Source of the DNA: JASHUC01 sp963849095
Lineage (GTDB): Bacteria > Pseudomonadota > Gammaproteobacteria > Steroidobacterales > Steroidobacteraceae
DNA length: 64,000 bases
Direction: 5' to 3'
NCBI GenBank assembly: GCA_963849095.1
Contig: CAWKGA010000009.1
Location: 1 to 64,000 of the forward strand
Positions within the stretch are counted from its first letter, which is position 1. Every line of letters starts with the position of its first letter. The notes beneath the pieces were generated by a model. It was given only the letters and a program-made list of their open reading frames with translations. It searched no databases and was not told the origin of the DNA. A program made the translations under genes and the position numbers. This document shows positions 8,243 through 16,577 of this stretch, piece after piece.

Positions 8243-8878
8243 TCATTGCACCTCCCCTGCCTGCGGGTAGAACGGCCTCGTACCTGACGCGTGGTCGGTC
8301 GTGTCGATGATGTCCACGATCTCCGGTGCGACCCTGCGCACCATGAGCTCGAACCCGTACTTCAAGGTCACTTGCGACGCGGTGCACCCCTGACATCCGC
8401 CGCTCATCGCGATCAAGAGCTTGCCGTCGCAAACATCGACGATCGAGATCTGTCCACCGTGGTTGGCGATGGAGCGGTTGACCTCCCGGTCGAGTAGGCC
8501 TTGAACGGCCGCTCGAACCTCGGCGTCGGACCGGTTGCCGGCACCGGCGTGCAGCCGGCTTTCGAGAATGGCGCACATTCCCGTGAGCAGCTGGCTGCGA
8601 ATGACGCCCCCGATCGACGCCTTGAGCCCCGACCAGGCGCAGTGGCTCTGCTTGCCTACGGTGACCACATTACCGGCGACGAGCACGTGCGCAACGCCCG
8701 GCAGCTGGAATAGCCGCTCAACGAGCGGTGATCCCGCGGCCTGCTCGCGGTTCTCAAAGAAGAACGAACCCCCGGGATGGACCGCGCGGCTCACGATAAA
8801 CTTGCACGTGTCCGGATCCGCAAGCGAAACCTCAGCGCGGATGCTGACTGGGGGTTCAACCGGCCGGGCGTCAGACAT
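8243..8878 (-). CDS. Nfu/NifU-type Fe-S cluster carrier
   Basis: A 211-residue Fe-S scaffold or carrier. An N-terminal Nfu-N-like domain (IVSRAVHPGGSFFFENREQA to about residue 95) precedes a NifU C-terminal domain with the cluster-binding CxxC in GGCQGCTASQVTLKYG. I chose ATG 8878 (MSDARPVEPP) because the longer frame is only antisense-like text inside mrp. The start overlaps the mrp stop by 8 nt, indicating translational coupling. Together with Mrp it forms an Fe-S delivery operon. It is NfuA-like but not clearly the canonical NfuA. Confidence 0.82.
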   Translation of the reverse strand: MSDARPVEPPVSIRAEVSLADPDTCKFIVSRAVHPGGSFFFENREQAAGSPLVERLFQLPGVAHVLVAGNVVTVGKQSHCAWSGLKASIGGVIRSQLLTGMCAILESRLHAGAGNRSDAEVRAAVQGLLDREVNRSIANHGGQISIVDVCDGKLLIAMSGGCQGCTASQVTLKYGFELMVRRVAPEIVDIIDTTDHASGTRPFYPQAGEVQ

Positions 8879-10106
8879 CTTCGACAGTCTTCCCTGCAGC
8901 GCGCTCGCCGAGCGAGCGCAGGTGGTCGAAGGAGTAGATCCCGGAGTTATGGCCGTCGTTCCAGTCGATCCCGATCGCATAGTTACCGATGCTCGAGATC
9001 ACGCGCGGGCTCACATCCGGCCGCACCGTCTTCGGATCGAGCAGCTGCCGGCCACTCATCTCCTCGATGCACAGGGCGCAACGACACGCCAAGCGCAGGT
9101 CGCGGACATCGAAGTCGTCACAGTGACCGTCCTCCCAGAGCACAGATAGAGTGCGCGCGTCGCGCTGGCGAAAGCCTATCGCCGTCGTTCGAGAGCCCGA
9201 CGGCCGAACGACGCTCTCCAGCCAACTCGGCTCTCCCTCATGGCTGTCCCACTTCCATACAAAGGACTTCGGGACCGTCGTCGTAGCGGCGTGCAGCTGT
9301 GCCGCGAGCGCTGCGGCAATCGCGGCATACGCCTGGGTAGTGGCCGACTTCGGCTTGTCGATCACGATAGGACGACCGTCATCACCGCCGGTGACGACAT
9401 CGGCATCGAGGGGTATGGCACCCAGGAACGGAACCCCGAGTTCGCTGCTCATCCGTTCACCGCCGCCGCGGCGGAAAATATCGGTGCTCTGGCCGCAGTG
9501 GGGACAGGTGAAGGAGCTCATATTCTCGACGATCCCGAGTATGGGGACATGCACCTTCTGGAACATTCGCAGGCCGCGGCGGGCGATTTTCAGGCTGACA
9601 TCTTGTGGTGTCGTGACGATCACGGCGCCCGACAACGTCAAGCTCTGCGCCAGTGTCAGCTGCGTGTCGCCGGTGCCGGGAGGCAGATCCAGAATCAAGT
9701 AGTCGAGCTCTCCCCACTGTACGCCGCCGATCAACATGCGCAGGTATTTACCCACCATCGGCCCGCGCAGCACGGCCGGGGTGTCCTCACTGGTGAACAT
9801 GCCCATGGACATTGTTTTGACGCCGTATCGTTCTGCGGGGATCGCCCTGCCGTCAGGGGTCGCGGCCGGCGGCCGGTTGGTCGGGATGCCCAGCATGCCG
9901 GGGATGCTGGGGCCGAGGACGTCGGCGTCCACGAGCCCAATGCGTCCCCCGAGTTGCCGCAGCACGAGTGCCAGATTGACGCTCACAGTCGACTTCCCAA
10001 CGCCGCCCTTACCGCTGCCAATGGCCACGATATGGCGGATCCCGGGCAGTTTCTCAGGACTGCCCTGGGGCGACGCGCCCGCTTGATGTGTGGCGGCTTG
10101 ATTCAT
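8871..10106 (-). CDS. Mrp/ApbC-type P-loop Fe-S carrier fused to a DUF971 domain
   Basis: This cytoplasmic ATPase moves Fe-S clusters to apo-proteins. The 411 residues begin with a deviant Walker A (GKGGVGKST, residues 32-40), followed by LVDADVLGPSIPGMLG and the cluster-binding FTCPHCGQ pair. The C-terminal ~115 residues form a DUF971 (gamma-butyrobetaine-hydroxylase N-like) domain with CRCALCIEE. The N-terminal MIP18/DUF59 domain found in many Mrp proteins is absent. It is the first gene of the mrp-nfu-sagB series. Confidence 0.9.
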   Translation of the reverse strand: MNQAATHQAGASPQGSPEKLPGIRHIVAIGSGKGGVGKSTVSVNLALVLRQLGGRIGLVDADVLGPSIPGMLGIPTNRPPAATPDGRAIPAERYGVKTMSMGMFTSEDTPAVLRGPMVGKYLRMLIGGVQWGELDYLILDLPPGTGDTQLTLAQSLTLSGAVIVTTPQDVSLKIARRGLRMFQKVHVPILGIVENMSSFTCPHCGQSTDIFRRGGGERMSSELGVPFLGAIPLDADVVTGGDDGRPIVIDKPKSATTQAYAAIAAALAAQLHAATTTVPKSFVWKWDSHEGEPSWLESVVRPSGSRTTAIGFRQRDARTLSVLWEDGHCDDFDVRDLRLACRCALCIEEMSGRQLLDPKTVRPDVSPRVISSIGNYAIGIDWNDGHNSGIYSFDHLRSLGERAAGKTVEDV

Positions 10107-10302
10107 GACTTATCCTATCGTCGGCTCGTACTCAACCGCCTTTGATAGACCTGAATCTCGATATCGGTTCCCGTCAAGCGAATGTTGTAACGGGCCCTAC
10201 TTTGGCACGCGGGAGGGCCGAGCACCTCGGCTGTCGGATGTCGAGCCTCGCGCGATGCCACGGGGTTCGCGTTGTCGTGCCCGCCCGCTCTGCCGGGCGT
10301 GA

Positions 10303-10566
10303 CTAATGTCGGCGTTGCAGCTCCAGCAACGCAAGCTTGACCTCTCGGAGCCGCGGCCAGTCCGTACCCCGCATGTTTTCGGCCTCGGCTTGCGACAACA
10401 GCTGCGCATCCAGCGCCCAGAATTCGAGGATCCTACGTTTGTCGTCTTGAGTCAGTCGTAAATCGGCAAGCACATCGGGGGGCGCCGCAAAACACTCCGC
10501 CGGGTCGATCACGGCGGCGTCGACATCGAACTTTACCGCTGGATCGATCATATCGGCTGTACCCAT
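10303..10566 (-). CDS. Conserved small hypothetical protein
   Basis: An 87-residue acidic, helical, soluble protein (DPAECFAAPPDVLADLRLT, ILEFWALDAQLLSQAEAENM). It resembles a widespread proteobacterial family of 70-90 residues whose text runs like FATPEEVLA...EQKIEILRRWEYDA...AEEEGM and whose function I do not know. No metal or nucleotide motif is visible. It starts at ATG 10566 and stands alone, downstream of a promoterless-looking 190-nt gap. Confidence 0.6.
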   Translation of the reverse strand: MGTADMIDPAVKFDVDAAVIDPAECFAAPPDVLADLRLTQDDKRRILEFWALDAQLLSQAEAENMRGTDWPRLREVKLALLELQRRH

Positions 10567-10756
10567 CTTGTCAGTATACCCTCGATCCGCACCGACCGAA
10601 TTGGCGAGGCGTCTTGCGTGGACTCAGTTAGACTGGAGCCTGGAGCGCTGATGCCGCCGCTGACTGTCCGGTGCGCGGATCAGCCCACAGGGTGGTTGCC
10701 GCGCCGACACGTCGCGTTCGTACCCAGCGCGAGCAACGGCGACTTACGGCGTGCCA

Positions 10757-11107
10757 TTACCACAAGGGTTTGCTCAACCGCTCCGTGAACCCGGAAAACA
10801 TGATGTTAAAGCTGACGCTGACTCGTTCCTGCTCACTGCGATTGTTGTCAACCGAGTGCTGTAAGTAGGAGGGAAATATCAGCAATGTTCCATTTTGCAC
10901 GCCGACTACGACTTGGTCGGTATTTGCGGCCGCAAGCTGCACCACCGGCGGTCGGATGATCCCGGTCTGATTGCGCGGGTCATGGAAGTTGATGGTGTCC
11001 GTACCCGGATAGGTCCGGACGTAGTACACCCCGCTCAGGAAGTTATTGGGGTGCTGGTGAACTTTGTGCGTCGCGCCTCTCGCCAGAACCCCTCGCCAGA
11101 TGCACTT
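10757..11107 (-). pseudogene. 5'-truncated 2OG-Fe(II) oxygenase (TIGR02466-like)
   Basis: About 117 codons survive, from the IWRGVLARGATHKVHQHPNN segment to the end. The iron-ligand environment is intact: the first His in KVHQHPNNFLSGVYYV, the distal His in FPSYLQHSVDNN and the co-substrate Arg in RVSVSFNIMFSG. The family is normally about 200 residues. The N-terminal part is gone, and the frame upstream of about 11107 is antisense-like sequence reaching into the recombinase gene that ends at 11127. I infer that insertion of, or deletion next to, the recombinase removed the 5' half. Confidence 0.65.
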
Positions 11108-11126
11108 CCGGGCGCGGGGCCGATCT

Positions 11127-11786
11127 TCAGGACTTCCGACCCTTGCGCCAGATCCCGCGGAACCGCTCGCCGTTCGCGCGCGAGTAGATGCGGGTATTCT
11201 GAATCTGCGCATGGCCGAGGTAATCGGCCAGCATCCCGAGCGGCATCCGGTCCACGAGCACCTGTCCCGCGCTGTGCCTCAACATGTGCGGATGAATCCG
11301 CAGCTCCCCGAGCCCGGCAGCCTCCGCGATCCGCGCCAGCTGCTTGCGGAACCCGGCAGCGGAAAGCATGCCGCCGTCGCGGGCCGGGAACACGTACACG
11401 GCGGCAGGCGACTCCCTGCGCAGCCGGCGGAGGGCTCGAACCTCGTCGGGCTCCAGCGGGTGTGTCCCGTCGAGTGATCCCTTGAGCCGGCGCACCGTGA
11501 TCGAGGCGCGGGATTCGTGATCCAGGGACTGCACGTCTCGCCATTCAAGCGCGACGAGTTCGGAGACGCGCAAGCCGTGGCGGAATGCGAGCAGGATCAT
11601 CGTCGAGTCGCGCAGGCTCGCGTGCTTGCGGAGCTTTTCGATCTCGTGCTCCGTGAGATACTCGCGGGCTCGAACCTCCGCGTTCTTTCGACGCCGAGGC
11701 GGGGTGGCCTGTGATGTCCCATTCTCGGTGCCGGCGGCTCCAAGCTGGATCGTCCTAACTGCTTGATTCGCCGTTGAGTCGGTCAT
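11127..11786 (-). CDS. Tyrosine recombinase/integrase (catalytic domain only)
   Basis: A 219-residue site-specific recombinase, close in size to FimB/FimE-type invertases, with no core-binding N-terminal domain. The catalytic set is visible: Arg in FRHGLRVSEL, Lys in VRRLKGS, His-x-x-Arg in PHMLRHSAG, His in LGHAQIQNT and the nucleophile Tyr in RIYSRANG. The start ATG at 11786 follows from the length of the unstructured lead. Its 3' end lies about 20 nt from the break in the truncated oxygenase, so this enzyme or its carrier element may have caused the break. Confidence 0.85.
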   Translation of the reverse strand: MTDSTANQAVRTIQLGAAGTENGTSQATPPRRRKNAEVRAREYLTEHEIEKLRKHASLRDSTMILLAFRHGLRVSELVALEWRDVQSLDHESRASITVRRLKGSLDGTHPLEPDEVRALRRLRRESPAAVYVFPARDGGMLSAAGFRKQLARIAEAAGLGELRIHPHMLRHSAGQVLVDRMPLGMLADYLGHAQIQNTRIYSRANGERFRGIWRKGRKS

Positions 11787-12243
11787 GTGTATGTCCCGTT
11801 ATCAGTTCACAGATGGGACAATATTACTTCGGCAGCGGAGCACCTCCACGGGCATTCCGAGCGCTCGGCAGGCTCACAGAGATGAGACCACCCATCGAAC
11901 GAGCGCCCAAGGTACCCGGGCAACAAACGAGCGGGCATGGCAGAGGATCGACCAGCCCCTAGACTGCGCGGCGTGGTGGCCGTCATGGCCCCGGACCGGA
12001 CCTCCCAAAAGTGCAACAGTGCGGCATCCTGAGATTTTGCCATTGTTGCGGCTCGTCCCGTGCGAGGCTCTGAACCCGCCATCGACATCGCGCAGCAGCC
12101 GGCCAAAACCGAGCATCGCGTTCTGCGGTCCGATTCTCCCTTATACGGACGTGGCCCCGACGAAAAAGGAGACCCGGCAGAGTGATGGGCGAGCGATCCA
12201 GCCGCGGGCGAGTTGGGGAGACCGTCACCCCGCCGTAGAACGG
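11787..12243. other. Non-coding stretch upstream of the recombinase
   Basis: About 460 nt. Frames on both strands exist, but none shows family resemblance. I see no inverted repeats long enough to call an invertible segment. Confidence 0.4.
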
Positions 12244-12327
12244 CTAGCGATTCCTGCGGGTAACGGCCCCATAGATCAGTGAGACCACAATCACGAGTAG
12301 AGCCATTCTGATGATGCGGAAACCCAT
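12244..12327 (-). CDS. Possible 27-residue membrane micro-protein
   Basis: The minus strand encodes MGFRIIRMALLVIVVSLIYG and then AVTRRNR, a single hydrophobic helix with positively charged ends. It begins 13 nt after the stop of the 59-residue membrane protein gene upstream. The ribosome site is weak. Tiny helices of this kind can occur by chance, so support is modest. Confidence 0.3.
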   Translation of the reverse strand: MGFRIIRMALLVIVVSLIYGAVTRRNR

Positions 12328-12340
12328 GTTTCATGCATTG

Positions 12341-12520
12341 CTAATGAAGTCGATTGACTCGCCGGCGATGAAGCGTGCGCTTCCAGAACTGGAACTCGCA
12401 AACAGCTGCCGCAATGATGAGCAGCGGACCGATAAGCGACGCTCCTGTCCAGCTGACTCCGGTAACAAACAGAACGATCGCCGCTAAAATCAGCGTAGCA
12501 CTCACGAGGTGATATTTCAT
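12341..12520 (-). CDS. Small two-helix membrane protein
   Basis: A 59-residue ORF, MKYHLVSATLILAAIVLFVT followed by GVSWTGASLIGPLLIIAAAV and a basic tail KRTLHRRRVNRLH. Two hydrophobic helices separated by a short turn and a cationic cytoplasmic end give a typical small inner-membrane protein profile. The codon pattern looks coding. Function is unknown. The following 27-residue frame may be co-expressed. Confidence 0.5.
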   Translation of the reverse strand: MKYHLVSATLILAAIVLFVTGVSWTGASLIGPLLIIAAAVCEFQFWKRTLHRRRVNRLH

Positions 12521-12741
12521 TGTCGATCTCGCAATCGTTTTGGCGTCGCCTCCGATCTTAGACCTGATTGTCTGGGACGACGAGCACCTGGTTTTGGACT
12601 GACCGGCTCGCCATCAGGTACAGCCGTAGGGCACATGGCCACGGCGGTCCCGGCCAACCCGCCCCTCCGTCGCTGTCGGCCAGCTCCGGACGTACGCCGC
12701 AGCGATTGACTCGGCATATAGCGGTCATTGCCGGAGCAACC

Positions 12742-13374
12742 TCAGCTCCCTGGCGGCAGAAAGGGCTGTGTCACGGACTGAAGAGCTTCGAGCGCTTCGC
12801 AACGAGCGCAATGGCGCGCGAGCTCCGGCCATCGGGCAGCATCGAAGCATTCAGGGTGCGCCTCGCGCAGGAACCGCAAGGCGCAGGCGACGGCGATGTC
12901 AGCGTGCCCGATCCGCTCGCCCCACCAGCTCGCACCAGGCCTCGACCCTCGATCCGCCTCGAGCGCCTCGAGGACGCCTTGGATCTGCGTGCGACAACGC
13001 TCGACCCAGACGGGCGAGGATTGCTCATGGAGGACGCGCTCGTAGACGAGGATCACCGCCTTGTCGGCGAGGCCGGTCGCCAGGGCGCAGACCTTGAGCG
13101 CGTGGCGCCGAGCTGGGCCTTCACGGGGGATGAGCGTCCGTTCCGGTCCGGCCAGTTCGTCAAGATAATCCAGAATGGCGGCACTCTCGATGAGCGGCTC
13201 GCCGTCATTGGCCACCAGCACCGGTACTCGGCGCAGTGGATTGAAGGGTGCGATTCGGGCCGCGTCCCCGAACGTCGACCATGGCCGGTGCTCATACGGA
13301 AAACCATAGAGGACGAGCGCGACGGCGACGCGCCTGACGAAGGGTGAATCGTACTGGCCGATGAGTATCATCAC
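12742..13374 (-). CDS. Glutathione S-transferase family protein
   Basis: 210 residues, the normal size for a cytosolic GST. An N-terminal thioredoxin-like domain (MILIGQYDSPFVRRVAVALV) contains the cis-Pro and glutathione-binding text RVPVLVANDGEPLIESAAIL. An all-helical C-terminal domain follows, with the conserved GHADIAVACALRFL N-capping region. It probably conjugates or reduces electrophiles; the substrate cannot be told. It starts MMILIG at 13374. Downstream lies a decayed aminotransferase tail. Confidence 0.88.
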   Translation of the reverse strand: MMILIGQYDSPFVRRVAVALVLYGFPYEHRPWSTFGDAARIAPFNPLRRVPVLVANDGEPLIESAAILDYLDELAGPERTLIPREGPARRHALKVCALATGLADKAVILVYERVLHEQSSPVWVERCRTQIQGVLEALEADRGSRPGASWWGERIGHADIAVACALRFLREAHPECFDAARWPELARHCARCEALEALQSVTQPFLPPGS

Positions 13375-13386
13375 GCCTGGTCCTGC

Positions 13387-13590
13387 CTACAGCGCATCAA
13401 GGGTCGAACGCAGCATGGCGATCCTCTCGTCGATTTCATCCGTGGTTACATTCAGAGCGGGCATGAAGCGCAGCAGGTTCGGCCGTGGAGCGTTCAGCAA
13501 GAGACCGTCGGGCTGTAGAGCACAGCCAATTCCGACGATCCGGTTCCCGATGTCGTTTCCAAGCAGCAGCTCCCGCAGCAGTCGTGGCAT
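13387..13590 (-). pseudogene. C-terminal remnant of an acetylornithine-type aminotransferase
   Basis: The frame contains VGIGCALQPDGLLLNAPRPN, then LLRFMPALNVTTDEIDERIA. This is the C-terminal signature of class-III acetylornithine/succinyldiaminopimelate aminotransferases, which are about 400 residues long. Only about 60 codons remain, and the PLP-lysine region is missing. The GFA-family gene reads into the same DNA in another frame, showing that a deletion joined the two. Confidence 0.6.
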
Positions 13591-14065
13591 CTCGGAGCGC
13601 CTCGTCGCGTTTGCCCAATCTAGAACGCGAGGGTCGACCGGCTATTCTGAGCACACCGACGATTGGCGTCCAGCGCGCTTCCCGGCGTGCCGTCCGCTGC
13701 GTCTCGTTCTCTCCTTCGTACGACATCAGCAATGCTCGAGCCATTCCGGTTGGCGCAGGTCGAATTATATTTACGTTGATGATTCCGTAACGGCCCCGAG
13801 GCGTCGTTATCATCGCACCTATGTACACGCCACAGTCGGCGCAGATCAGAAAGTCGGCCGTGCGCAACCCGAAGCGATATCGGACAAGGCGGCCCGGATC
13901 GACAATCTCAAAGGCGACCGAGCCGTCCGGGTCCGACGTCGTCAAGGCACCATGCGCTCGGCAGAATGAGCACTGGTCTGCGCGTACGGACCAGGCGGAG
14001 GGATCAAGCCTCGTTTGGTACACGTAGCCAATCGCCCCGCAGTGACACTGCCCGCGATAGGTCAT
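13436..14065 (-). CDS. GFA-family (CENP-V/GFA) zinc protein with read-through C-terminus
   Basis: The first ~140 residues are a GFA domain, as in glutathione-dependent formaldehyde-activating enzymes. Zinc ligands appear in GQCHCGAIGYVYQT, CSFCRAHG and ICADCGVYIG. The family normally ends near ARREARWTPIVG. Here the frame runs on for about 65 Arg/Ala-rich residues that are out-of-frame aminotransferase remnant DNA. ATG 14065 (MTYRGQCHCGA) is the family-like start. The catalytic part may still fold, with a junk tail of uncertain effect. Confidence 0.65.
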   Translation of the reverse strand: MTYRGQCHCGAIGYVYQTRLDPSAWSVRADQCSFCRAHGALTTSDPDGSVAFEIVDPGRLVRYRFGLRTADFLICADCGVYIGAMITTPRGRYGIINVNIIRPAPTGMARALLMSYEGENETQRTARREARWTPIVGVLRIAGRPSRSRLGKRDEALRDATTAAGAAAWKRHREPDRRNWLCSTARRSLAERSTAEPAALHARSECNHG

Positions 14066-14462
14066 GTCCACGCTCTCACACCGCATGACAGTAGGCCGGA
14101 AGGACGGGGAGCGTCGACTGCGAGGAGAATATCTCTATCTTCGCGAGCACCGGCTGCATGTCACTGAGAATCCCCAGTGCCTTCGCCCGGCGCTGTCGGC
14201 CATAAGTCGCCGTTCCCGTTCGCCGTCTGAGTTCTCCTTTAGCGGTCGTTCGTAAACGCGAGAAGGAGCAACTCGACGAGGGGCCTGGCAGCTTTGCGCA
14301 AGGTCCCTCCAACGCAGGCGAGAATCGGCGGGGCTGCCCTTACCAGACGCCGAGGACTTTGCATATGAATACCTGGGTAAGAGGAAAGCCCGTGCGGAGA
14401 CAACGACTTGGCGGCGCATCGTTCACTGCCGGTAGAGGAACGGCGTTCTTTACAACGCGGAC
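14066..14462. other. Non-coding stretch
   Basis: About 400 nt with short frames on both strands, none recognisable. No repeats or RNA genes were seen. Confidence 0.4.
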
Positions 14463-14597
14463 ATGAAGCTCGGTATGTTTGGGTACTTCCGTGCGCTCGA
14501 GCTATACGGCACACTGAAACCAGAGGACTGCCCACCCATCAATGGCCGAATGGCTAAGGCAATGCGTTACTTGGGTTATGACGTGAGGGGTGCGTAG
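14463..14597 (+). CDS. Possible short ORF of unknown function
   Basis: A 44-codon frame reads MKLGMFGYFRALELYGTLKP and then EDCPPINGRMAKAMRYLGYD before a TAG TAG double stop. The composition looks protein-like (amphipathic helix, conserved-looking NGRMAKAMRYLGYD), so it may be a fragment of a larger gene. I recognise no family and no strong ribosome site. Confidence 0.25.
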   Translation: MKLGMFGYFRALELYGTLKPEDCPPINGRMAKAMRYLGYDVRGA

Positions 14598-14670
14598 TAG
14601 ATCCTTGGTGTGAACGCGCATGCGCACTTGGCGACTCGCGGCTCTAAACGCGATTGTGAGGGGGAAGGGA

Positions 14671-16287
14671 ATGCTGACTGATGCTATCTGTGCGGCGACC
14701 CGGTCTGCCTTGTTGGGTGCCATTCTGGGCGTGCTGTCGCTCGGCGTATCTGCGTCTGCGTACGCTGCTGAACCGCAGACGCTCTCCGATCTCATCCGTG
14801 CCGGGGAGCGTGATGCGGCGCTGGCCGCGATCACCTCACCTGATATCGACGTCAATGCAGCAGATCCCGATGGTTCCACCCCGTTGATGTGGGCGACCTA
14901 CACGGTCGATCATGAGATGGTCCGTGCGCTGCTGAAAAAGGGCGCCAAGGCCCGGGTCAGCAACCACTTCGGCACCTCGCCACTGGAGGAGGCGGTCAAG
15001 CTTGCGGACGCCGACCTGGTGAGGATGCTGCTCGATGCGGGGGCCGATCCGGAATCGCCCAACCCGGATGGGCAGACCGCCCTGATGCTGGCCTCCAGCG
15101 TCGGTTCGCTGCCGATCGCGCAGATGCTCATTGCCCATGGCGCATCCGTGAACACCGTGGAGCGGTTCCGCGGTCAGACGGCGCTGATGTGGGCGGCCGC
15201 GGAAAACCATCCTGACCTGGTCGATCTGCTGCTCAAACGCGGCGCTGCTTACCAGGTGCGGGCGAAGTACGACGACTGGCCGCGACAGATCACCTCCGAG
15301 CCGCGCGCGCAGTTCCGCCAGGGCGGCGGGTTCACCGCCCTGCTGTATGCGATGCGTGCCCGCTGCTACCGCTGCGCGGTATCGCTGGTCAAGGCGGGTG
15401 CCGATATCGAGCAGCCCAATCCGGAAGGGATCACACCGCTGCTCAACGCCCTCGACAACCGCGCGTGGGACATTGCCATGTTCTTGCTGGACAGGGGAGC
15501 CAATCCAGGCGCATGGGACATGTACGGCCGCACTCCGCTGTATGTCGCCGTGGACATGAACTCCTTCACCGGTCCCTGGGGCTTTGGGCCACCCGCCCTC
15601 TCGTTCGGACACCAGCCCGACCGCAATCCGCCCCCGCCGGGTAAATTCAAAGGCATGGATGTGGTGAACCGTCTGCTGGCCATGGGGGTTGACCCGAACC
15701 ACCGGCTGACCCGCATGCGGCCGACCACCAACGGCCGCGGCCGCTTCGCGGACTACATGCTGCGTGGTGGCGCCGGGCCGCTGCTGGTTGCGACGCTGAG
15801 CTACGACGATGTGGCGATCAAGGCGCTGCTGGCACACGGCGCGGAGCCGGACCTGCCCAATGTCTTCCGGCTCACCCCCCTGATGCTGGCCGCTGGCTCC
15901 AACGATGAAATCCGGTTCATGCAGCAGAAGCAGCCGGACCTGCAGGCCCGCGCCATCAAAGTGGTTGACCTGCTGCTGGATGCCGGCGCCAATGTCAACT
16001 ATCGTGTCACGGACAGCCAGACCCACACCGCGCGGGTTGCCGGTAGGCGAGGTGCCGAGGCGGAGGGCCAGACGGCGTTGATGGCCGCGGCAAGACTGGG
16101 CTGGGACCAGATGGTGAAGCACCTGCTGGAACGCGGGGCGGATCCAACGCTGCGCGATGCCACCGGCAAGACCGCTCTTGACTTTGCACGCACACCTGCG
16201 TCGGCGGTCGGAGGGCGCCAGGGTCCGGCAGATCCGGGCCGCGCCGCGACTGTGGAAATTCTGGCAGCTGCGGCGCCCAAGTCCTGA
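14671..16287 (+). CDS. Secreted ankyrin-repeat protein
   Basis: 538 residues. A signal peptide (SALLGAILGVLSLGVSASAYAA, cleavage after AYA-A likely) leads into about eight to ten ankyrin repeats, for example GSTPLMWATYTVDHEMVRAL, GQTALMLASSVGSLPIAQML and GQTALMAAARLGWDQMVKHL. Between repeats lie longer loops, including a Pro/Gly-rich one (GPWGFGPPALSFGH). It is predicted to be periplasmic and protein-binding. I chose ATG 14671 because a purine-rich GGGGAAGGGA ribosome site abuts it and the signal peptide then has normal length; the upstream Met (14620) adds 17 atypical residues. It stands alone, so no partner is indicated. Confidence 0.82.
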   Translation: MLTDAICAATRSALLGAILGVLSLGVSASAYAAEPQTLSDLIRAGERDAALAAITSPDIDVNAADPDGSTPLMWATYTVDHEMVRALLKKGAKARVSNHFGTSPLEEAVKLADADLVRMLLDAGADPESPNPDGQTALMLASSVGSLPIAQMLIAHGASVNTVERFRGQTALMWAAAENHPDLVDLLLKRGAAYQVRAKYDDWPRQITSEPRAQFRQGGGFTALLYAMRARCYRCAVSLVKAGADIEQPNPEGITPLLNALDNRAWDIAMFLLDRGANPGAWDMYGRTPLYVAVDMNSFTGPWGFGPPALSFGHQPDRNPPPPGKFKGMDVVNRLLAMGVDPNHRLTRMRPTTNGRGRFADYMLRGGAGPLLVATLSYDDVAIKALLAHGAEPDLPNVFRLTPLMLAAGSNDEIRFMQQKQPDLQARAIKVVDLLLDAGANVNYRVTDSQTHTARVAGRRGAEAEGQTALMAAARLGWDQMVKHLLERGADPTLRDATGKTALDFARTPASAVGGRQGPADPGRAATVEILAAAAPKS

Positions 16288-16577
16288 ACCGGAAGTATCA
16301 GGATTGGCTGATATGGCTGGTCTATCGCTGGAACCACGTCAAGGTCTGCCGAAAGACGATCGGACGCAGGACACTGACATCGTATCCGCGCAGATTCCGT
16401 AGGAGTTCCAGCATCAGCGCATCGTCGCACTCTGGCGGTCGCAGGCGAGGTGGTCTACCCGGGAGTACCCATCATCTGATAACCGGTGCTCCCGGCCAGG
16501 AGCCGCCGTTCACACCATTCGGTTAAACTCGACCGAAGCGGACATCCATAACCACTCCAACAGGAACGGCCGGCGAC

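Noticed and set aside
11812..11962. Plus-strand frame beginning MGQYYFGSGAP
   Set aside because: The first residues look phage-tail-like, but the rest is Pro/Arg-rich with no continuing similarity; too weak to call.
11807..12334. 175-codon minus-strand frame
   Set aside because: No family resemblance; it covers the 27-residue hydrophobic frame and non-coding DNA in another phase.
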